Shown here: positions 6,194 to 7,725 of the stretch, in pieces
Layout: each line of letters starts with the position of its first letter
Position numbering within the stretch: the first letter of the stretch is position 1
Assembly: GCA_017446645.1 (NCBI GenBank)
Contig: JAFSQO010000234.1
Span: 1 to 7,725 of the forward strand
Reading direction: 5' to 3'
Length of the DNA: 7,725 bases
Source of the DNA: Synergistaceae bacterium
GTDB lineage: Bacteria > Synergistota > Synergistia > Synergistales > Aminobacteriaceae
Notes under the pieces: generated by a model
What the model saw: only the letters and a program-made list of their open reading frames with translations
What the model was told of the DNA's origin: nothing
Database searches by the model: none
Translations under genes and position numbers: made by a program

Positions 6194-6715
6194 ATGAAAA
6201 AAGCTAACCCGTTAGTAAAAACTCTATGCAATCTTGATTTATTAATCGCAGTTACTGCACTGATTATCTTACCGCTCGTTACAACAGCAGGAGTCTTTAA
6301 ACGCTACGTCATGAAAGACCCTATTTTGTGGCAGGAAGAAATCAGCGCGTTCTGTCAGGTCTGGATGATCTACATGGGTGCAAGCGTCGCATTCAGGACA
6401 GGGAGCCACGTTGCTATCGAGATGTTGATTGACTCGCTGCCTGCAAAGCTCCAGAAATTCATGGGCTATGTGATTGACTTTATAGTGTTGTTCGTTCTCG
6501 TATTCCTGCTCGTGAAATCTCAGGCATACGTTGCTCAGGTCTTCGGACGTTCAGGAAGGCCGACCCCGATCTTGCGAATCCCCTACACGTATATATACGG
6601 CATTGCCCCGTATGGATGCGCATTGATGATTATAAGCTATTTTGTCTCGAAGTATGCGCCTCTCTTCGTGAAATCTATTGAGTTACCCGAACAGAAGGGA
6701 GAGTCTGACGAATGA
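6194..6715 (+). CDS. dctQ: TRAP transporter small permease, DctQ family
   Basis: This 173-residue protein is the expected size for DctQ and has four likely membrane helices (about 13-35, 51-67, 88-108, 132-152). It carries the family core LWQEEISAFCQVWMIYMGAS followed by VAFRTGSHVAIEML. DctQ forms the inner-membrane complex with DctM and supports transport of the substrate delivered by DctP. I chose ATG 6194 because GGAGGTG ends 11 bases before it; the upstream in-frame GTG at 6182 overlaps that same site and cannot use it. The stop overlaps the dctM start (ATGA at 6712-6715), so translation of the two is probably coupled. Confidence 0.92.
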   Translation: MKKANPLVKTLCNLDLLIAVTALIILPLVTTAGVFKRYVMKDPILWQEEISAFCQVWMIYMGASVAFRTGSHVAIEMLIDSLPAKLQKFMGYVIDFIVLFVLVFLLVKSQAYVAQVFGRSGRPTPILRIPYTYIYGIAPYGCALMIISYFVSKYAPLFVKSIELPEQKGESDE

Positions 6716-7725
6716 TTAACGCCTTAACTCTTAGCATAATCGGTGCAGTATTGCTCGTTATCCTGCTGCGAGTCCTGAAAGTCAACTGGGTAGTCGCGAT
6801 TATTGCTGCTGCTGTCTTACTCGTAGGGGTAAATATCCAGTGGATAAAGCCATATCTTGAAACTCTTGGCAGGCAATGGGGAACTAATACAGTTCTGGGA
6901 ATTTCAGCAATCATGATGTTAGTGCTGTTGTTCCTGAAAGTTCCCGTGTTTATCGCAGTGTTTGGCGGCTCGTTGATTTACTTCTTATTCAACCCTGGGA
7001 TCAACCAAATTATTTTCGGCCAGCGTTCTGTAATAGGCACTGAGAACCCTTCACTATTGGCAATTCCCTTCTTTGTGTGTGCAGGGACTTTCATGAATTA
7101 CTCAGGCGTTACGAATCGAATCATGAACTTCTGCTCGGCCATAACCGGAAGAATGCCCGGAGGTCTTGCTCAGGTCAACGTCTTGTTATCGACTCTAATG
7201 GGAGGACTCTCAGGCTCGAACCTTGCGGACGCTGCAATGGAAGCAAAGATGTTAGTCCCAGAAATGGAGAAGCAGGGATTCTCGAAGGAATTCAGCTCGG
7301 TCGTTACGGCTGCAAGTGCAATGATTACCCCGTTAATCCCGCCGGGAATTGCAATGATTCTTTACGGCTGCATAGCTGATGTCTCAATCGGTAAGCTCTT
7401 CATGTCAGGTATAACTGTCGGAGGCTCTCTGTGTATAGCGATGATGATCCTCGTTCACTTTATCTCAAAGAAAAGAGGCTATCTTCCAATCCGCAATACC
7501 TCGATGAGCTGGGGAGAAATTTGGGGACACCTTAAGCCCGCGTTACTGCCCTTGTGCTTACCAATAATCATAATCGGAGGAATTAGGCTCGGAGTCTTCA
7601 CTGCAACCGAAGCAGGAGCAATCGCAATAATTTACGCAATAATTCTTGGCCTAATTTACCGGGAATTAAGTTTCAAGGGAATCCTTCAGGCCTGCAAAGA
7701 AACAGTATGCACAACCGGCGGCATT
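6712..7725 (+). CDS. dctM: TRAP transporter large permease, DctM family, 3' end outside window
   Basis: The frame runs from ATG 6712 to the window end with no stop (338 residues; the family is usually about 425-450, or longer with this N-terminus). DctM is the membrane channel subunit that moves the substrate across the inner membrane, driven by sodium. Family blocks seen are SLLAIPFFVCAGTFMN (114-129), GRMPGGLAQVNVL (146-158), GGLSGSNLADAAMEA (164-178), LVPEMEKQGF (181-190), ITPLIPPGIAMILYG (205-219) and GVFTATEAGAIAIIYA (294-309). The usual DctM start, a hydrophobic helix ending in GVPV, corresponds here to ISAIMMLVLLFLKVPVFIAV (64-82), so about 60 residues with two extra hydrophobic segments (about 5-23 and 25-41) precede it. 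The start overlaps the dctQ stop, and AAGGGAG lies 10 bases upstream. Confidence 0.92.
   Translation, partial: MINALTLSIIGAVLLVILLRVLKVNWVVAIIAAAVLLVGVNIQWIKPYLETLGRQWGTNTVLGISAIMMLVLLFLKVPVFIAVFGGSLIYFLFNPGINQIIFGQRSVIGTENPSLLAIPFFVCAGTFMNYSGVTNRIMNFCSAITGRMPGGLAQVNVLLSTLMGGLSGSNLADAAMEAKMLVPEMEKQGFSKEFSSVVTAASAMITPLIPPGIAMILYGCIADVSIGKLFMSGITVGGSLCIAMMILVHFISKKRGYLPIRNTSMSWGEIWGHLKPALLPLCLPIIIIGGIRLGVFTATEAGAIAIIYAIILGLIYRELSFKGILQACKETVCTTGGI

Noticed and set aside
7077..7379. 100-codon open frame inside dctM in another frame
   Set aside because: The dctM frame is continuous through the whole region with all its family motifs; this is an out-of-frame shadow.

Overview
The window looks like a piece of a Gram-negative, anaerobe-type bacterial chromosome. 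The evidence is a tripartite TRAP transporter with a periplasmic binding protein, an exported CsgG-domain gene, strong AGGAGG-type ribosome binding sites, and moderate GC with AT-rich intergenic DNA. A Synergistota-like gut or rumen bacterium would fit this mix, but that is an impression from gene content and style, not a demonstrated assignment. TGA ends several intact genes here (the sugar kinase, dctQ), so the standard bacterial code applies.

Layout. (1) 1-431 (+): the C-terminal end of a phage-type RecA/AAA ATPase (Sak4-like), open at the window edge; it suggests prophage or mobile DNA lies to the left. (2) 450-505: a hairpin made of degenerate 7-bp repeats in the gap between convergent genes. 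(3) 511-1110 (-): an exported CsgG-domain protein gene with an in-frame TGA at codon 57, so it is annotated as broken. (4) 1111-1204: a short divergent promoter region with two TATAAT boxes. (5) 1205-3514 (+): a ribokinase-family sugar kinase with altered active-site motifs, followed 39 bases later by a CPA2-type cation:proton antiporter starting at TTG; probably one transcript. (6) 3519-3560: a second, stronger hairpin built from the same 7-bp repeat family, again between convergent genes. (7) 3567-4925 (-): a MATE-family efflux transporter. (8) 4926-5127: a 202-bp divergent regulatory gap. (9) 5128-7725 (+): the TRAP operon dctP-dctQ-dctM, with a terminator-like hairpin between dctP and dctQ, an ATGA stop/start overlap between dctQ and dctM, and dctM cut by the window end.

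How the genes work together. The TRAP genes form one clear functional unit: DctP captures an organic acid in the periplasm, and the DctQ/DctM membrane complex imports it using a sodium gradient. The antiporter upstream could help maintain ion gradients, but it belongs to a different transcription unit and no specific link is shown. The sugar kinase and the CsgG-like gene, which are divergent neighbours, both show signs of lost or altered function.

I did not find a convincing undescribed multi-gene system. The points most worth checking are the in-frame stop in the CsgG-like gene, the altered catalytic motifs of the kinase, and the shared repeat hairpin at both convergent junctions.
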